8,820 nt of DNA from Flavobacteriales bacterium (GTDB taxonomy: Bacteria > Bacteroidota > Bacteroidia > Flavobacteriales_D > Crocinitomicaceae), in contig CANMFV010000031.1 in assembly GCA_947496835.1 (NCBI GenBank), positions 1-8,820 of the forward strand. Direction: 5' to 3'. Positions 6,571-8,820 of this stretch are shown piece by piece (within the stretch, counting starts at the first letter, position 1; every line of letters begins with the position of its first letter). Under the pieces are notes generated by a model. That model saw nothing but the letters and a program-made list of their open reading frames with translations, was not told the DNA's origin and did not search any database. Both the position numbers and the translations under genes were made by a program.

Positions 6571-7556
6571 TGAAAATCATTCGTTTTTTAGGTCCATTTT
6601 TACTGATACTCTTGATGGGACTTTCCCTCACGAAGTGTAAAAGTCCACTAGATTTAAATGCGGGGATTGTTGTTCCAACGCCAATTGACAATCCACAGTC
6701 GGATGCGAAAATAGCATTAGGAAAAAAATTGTTTTTTGACACACGACTTTCCACCGATGGAACCGTTTCCTGTGCGACCTGTCACAAACCAGGCAGAGCT
6801 TTTACAGACAACTTAACAGTTAGCGAAGGAATCAAAGGACAACACACGGAACGTAATTCACCCAGCCTACTAAATTCAGCTTTTTTGAAAACAGCGATGT
6901 TCGATGCACACTTGGAAACCTTGGAATTGCAAGTCATCGTTCCCATTCAAGAGAAAACGGAAATGGGCCATAACATGAAGGACTTGATGAAAGTATTAAG
7001 AGCTGATCCGGAATACCAAAAAGCAGCACAGGAAATCTACCACCGAGATTTTGATGCTTGGGTATTGACACGAAGTATTTCGGCCTATGAGCGCAGTTTG
7101 ATTTCCATGAATTCTCGGTTCGATCAATACCAAAAAGGGAACCAACATGCGATCAATGCAACGGAAAAAGCGGGATGGAAATTGTTTTCTGAAACCTTGT
7201 ATTGCACAAAATGTCATACACCGCCGAATTTCACGACTTATGTTGCAGAAAACAACGGACTCTATGCATCCTATGAGGGAAAAAGCGATCAAGGACGTTT
7301 CCGTATTCACCATGATTCACTGGACATCGGAAAATTCAAAGTTCCTTCCTTGCGTAATTTACCGTTGACGTATCCATACATGCACGATGGAAGCATAGAA
7401 AGCATCGATGCGGTATTGGACCATTACGTGAAAGGTGGAAACGGACATCCATTACAAAACAAAGCGATTGTTCCTTTTACATTGAGTCCACAGGAAAGAA
7501 AGCAGTTGAAAGCCTTTTTCAATAGCTTGGTCGATGTAAGTTATTTAAACCAATAA
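6570..7556 (+). CDS. Di-haem cytochrome c peroxidase, MbnH/MauG-like
   Basis: 328 residues from the ATG at 6570, overlapping the MbnP-like stop by 1 nt; an earlier in-frame start at 6483 lies inside that gene and would precede the signal peptide, so it is rejected. N-terminus: hydrophobic residues 7-20 then LTKC with Cys23, a possible lipoprotein site although Lys before Cys is a poor lipobox. Two haem c sites: CATCH (Cys68, Cys71, His72) and CTKCH (Cys212, Cys215, His216). Other family marks: ALGKKLFFDTRLS (49-61), RNSPSLLNSAF (95-105), LELQ (118-121) then PIQEKTEM with Glu131 at the active-site Glu position, and VPSLRNLPLTYPYMHDGSIE (258-277), which holds the likely distal ligand region of the second haem. 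The superfamily reduces peroxide or uses high-valent haem to oxidise a partner protein. The pairing with an MbnP homologue makes Trp-to-kynurenine oxidation the best-supported role. It would act in the periplasm. The usual Trp before Asp112 is Phe111. Confidence 0.9.
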   Translation: MKIIRFLGPFLLILLMGLSLTKCKSPLDLNAGIVVPTPIDNPQSDAKIALGKKLFFDTRLSTDGTVSCATCHKPGRAFTDNLTVSEGIKGQHTERNSPSLLNSAFLKTAMFDAHLETLELQVIVPIQEKTEMGHNMKDLMKVLRADPEYQKAAQEIYHRDFDAWVLTRSISAYERSLISMNSRFDQYQKGNQHAINATEKAGWKLFSETLYCTKCHTPPNFTTYVAENNGLYASYEGKSDQGRFRIHHDSLDIGKFKVPSLRNLPLTYPYMHDGSIESIDAVLDHYVKGGNGHPLQNKAIVPFTLSPQERKQLKAFFNSLVDVSYLNQ

Positions 7557-7571
7557 GTCGAGAATCCTCCG

Positions 7572-7579
7572 TATTTTTG
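7572..7579 (+). promoter_or_regulatory. Bacteroidota -7 promoter element TATTTTTG for mnmE
   Basis: Exact match to TAnnTTTG, followed by tgcc and the ATG of mnmE at 7584. It lies in the 27-nt gap after the peroxidase gene, which suggests that mnmE has its own start of transcription. No strong -33 element is visible; a TTTA at 7544-7547 is 24 nt upstream, inside the end of the peroxidase gene. Confidence 0.6.
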
Positions 7580-7583
7580 TGCC

Positions 7584-8820
7584 ATGAAACTTGCTGCTCA
7601 GGATCCAATTTGTGCACTTGCCACCGCGAATGGCATTGGTGCGATTGCACTCATTCGAACATCTGGACCACACTCAAAATCATTGGTATCGAAGCTATTC
7701 TCCAAAGATCTTTCTGTGCAAAAATCGCACACTGTTCATTTGGGTTGGCTTTCAAATGTGGAAGATGAACGCATAGATGAGGTTTTAGTGACTTTATTCG
7801 ATGACGGAAAAAGTTTCACAGGTGAAGAAAGTGTTGAAATCGCTTGTCACGGTTCGATTTACATCCAACAGCAAATTTTGCAAGCATTAGGTAGCGTAGG
7901 CTTTCGCATGGCGGAGCCTGGAGAATTTACCCAACGAGCATTCTTAAACGGACGCATGGACTTGTCACAAGCAGAAGCTGTGGCTGATTTGATTGCCTCA
8001 CAATCTAAAAATGCCCATGAAATTGCATTGAAACAATTGCGTGGAACCTTTTCGAGTGAACTGCGAGAATTGCGTGAGAAGTTGATTCATTTTGCTTCCT
8101 TGATTGAATTAGAACTGGATTTTGCCGAAGAAGATGTGGAATTTGCCGATCGCACGGCCTTGAATAACATGGTTGCAGAAGTCCTGCATTTGGTCAGACG
8201 TTTAGCTTCTTCCTTTCAATTGGGAAATGCGATTAAAAACGGTGTTCCAGTAGCCATTGTCGGTGCGCCAAATACCGGAAAGAGCACCTTATTGAATCAA
8301 TTGCTTGGCGAAGAGCGTGCGATTGTTTCCAACATTGCTGGAACGACACGCGACGTCATTGAAGAAACCTTGAACATCGACGGAATCTTATTTCGGTTGA
8401 TCGATACAGCGGGAATCCGTGAAACCACCGAGACCATCGAAGCGATGGGAATTGAACGTTCCCAGCAGAAAATTGAGCAAGCGAAGATTGTCCTCTGTTT
8501 AGCAGATGCGTCCGATTCCGAGAACCTCGACGAAACCGAAGCATGGGTAAAAGACCTGCGTGAAAAACATCCAGAGAAGCACGTTCTTCTCTTAACAAAC
8601 AAAATTGATTTAGATACATCCCGTTTAACGGACAGCTTACAAATCAGCGCCTTAACCGGCACTGGAATCAACGAACTAAAAGAACAGTTAGTGACTTGTG
8701 TTTTGGGCGATTTCAACATCCAAGAAGAGACCATTGTATCGAACGCACGTCATTTCGAGTCCTTACAGAACACCGACGAAGCCTTAAGCAAAGCCCAAGA
8801 AGGACTGCACATCGGCACCA
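7584..8820 (+). CDS. mnmE: tRNA uridine-5-carboxymethylaminomethyl(34) synthesis GTPase MnmE (C-terminus cut by window end)
   Basis: 412 residues visible of a family usually about 450-470; the last part, including the C-terminal CxGK motif that binds the modification site, is beyond the window. MnmE with MnmG installs the carboxymethylaminomethyl (or taurinomethyl-like) group at U34 of several tRNAs in the cytoplasm, using a tetrahydrofolate one-carbon unit. Seen: N-terminal folate-binding domain with ALATANGIGAIALIRTSG (11-28), FTGEESVEIACHGS (78-91) and PGEFTQRAFLNGRMDLSQAEAV (112-133); then the G domain with G1 GAPNTGKS (227-234), G2 GTTRD (253-257), G3 DTAG (274-277), G4 NKID (339-342) and G5 SAL (355-357). 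Glu286, in the segment after DTAG, aligns with the catalytic Glu of E. coli MnmE. The ATG at 7584 fits the family N-terminus and lies exactly 4 nt after a TATTTTTG promoter box, so the gene appears to have its own promoter 27 nt after the peroxidase stop. Confidence 0.98.
   Translation, partial: MKLAAQDPICALATANGIGAIALIRTSGPHSKSLVSKLFSKDLSVQKSHTVHLGWLSNVEDERIDEVLVTLFDDGKSFTGEESVEIACHGSIYIQQQILQALGSVGFRMAEPGEFTQRAFLNGRMDLSQAEAVADLIASQSKNAHEIALKQLRGTFSSELRELREKLIHFASLIELELDFAEEDVEFADRTALNNMVAEVLHLVRRLASSFQLGNAIKNGVPVAIVGAPNTGKSTLLNQLLGEERAIVSNIAGTTRDVIEETLNIDGILFRLIDTAGIRETTETIEAMGIERSQQKIEQAKIVLCLADASDSENLDETEAWVKDLREKHPEKHVLLLTNKIDLDTSRLTDSLQISALTGTGINELKEQLVTCVLGDFNIQEETIVSNARHFESLQNTDEALSKAQEGLHIGT

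Noticed and set aside
5592..6572. A small methanobactin precursor gene next to the MbnP-MbnH pair.
   Set aside because: The gaps are only 4 nt before the MbnP-like gene and an overlap after it, leaving no room; no Cys-rich small open frame with a leader was seen nearby.
1..7556. Link between the muconic-semialdehyde-type dehydrogenase (part of free kynurenine catabolism in some bacteria) and the predicted protein-bound kynurenine of the MbnP homologue.
   Set aside because: The genes are more than 5 kb apart, separated by oppositely oriented genes, and protein-bound kynurenine is not a product of the catabolic pathway. The shared word is coincidence on this evidence.
8297..8734. 145-codon open frame on the minus strand.
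   Set aside because: It is antisense to the conserved GTPase domain of mnmE, Ser/Arg-rich without recognisable motifs, and is explained as a codon-use shadow.

Overview
The window looks like chromosomal DNA of a member of the Bacteroidota, probably a flavobacterium-like marine or freshwater relative (order-level placement is inference). The signs are a DUF4421-type outer-membrane protein, a type IX secretion (T9SS) C-terminal sorting domain, TAnnTTTG promoter elements, few recognisable Shine-Dalgarno sites and moderate GC. Gene packing is very dense: seven complete or cut genes fill almost everything, and the only real intergenic region is about 95 bp. I saw no RNA gene, mobile element, CRISPR array or clear rho-independent terminator.

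Left part (1-1696, + strand): the C-terminal third of an ALDH8-like aldehyde dehydrogenase (2-hydroxy/2-aminomuconic semialdehyde dehydrogenase type), overlapping by 4 nt (ATGA) with a secreted family-16 glycoside hydrolase that carries an unassigned C-terminal domain. Middle part (1686-4722, - strand): oligopeptidase B (S9A) followed by a DUF4421 outer-membrane protein whose signal peptide is encoded inside the last 38 nt of the peptidase gene. The DUF4421 gene converges on the hydrolase gene with an 11-nt tail overlap.

Right part (4818-8820, + strand): a divergent promoter region leads into a class I SAM methyltransferase, then, 4 nt later, an MbnP-like protein with the WxW motif and a T9SS sorting domain, then, overlapping by 1 nt, an MbnH/MauG-like di-haem cytochrome c peroxidase. 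A separate promoter then starts mnmE, the tRNA-modification GTPase, cut by the window end.

The most interesting content is the MbnP-MbnH pair. In the characterised methanotroph pair, MbnH oxidises the first Trp of the WxW motif of MbnP to kynurenine, which allows MbnP to bind Cu(I). Here the pair sits outside any methanobactin operon. The MbnP homologue appears destined for the cell surface through T9SS, carries an unusual Met-His-Met just after WxW, and its peroxidase partner lacks the usual inter-haem Trp. Two genes (the methyltransferase and mnmE) share a TAnnTTTG box exactly 4 nt before the start codon, which predicts leaderless or nearly leaderless mRNAs.
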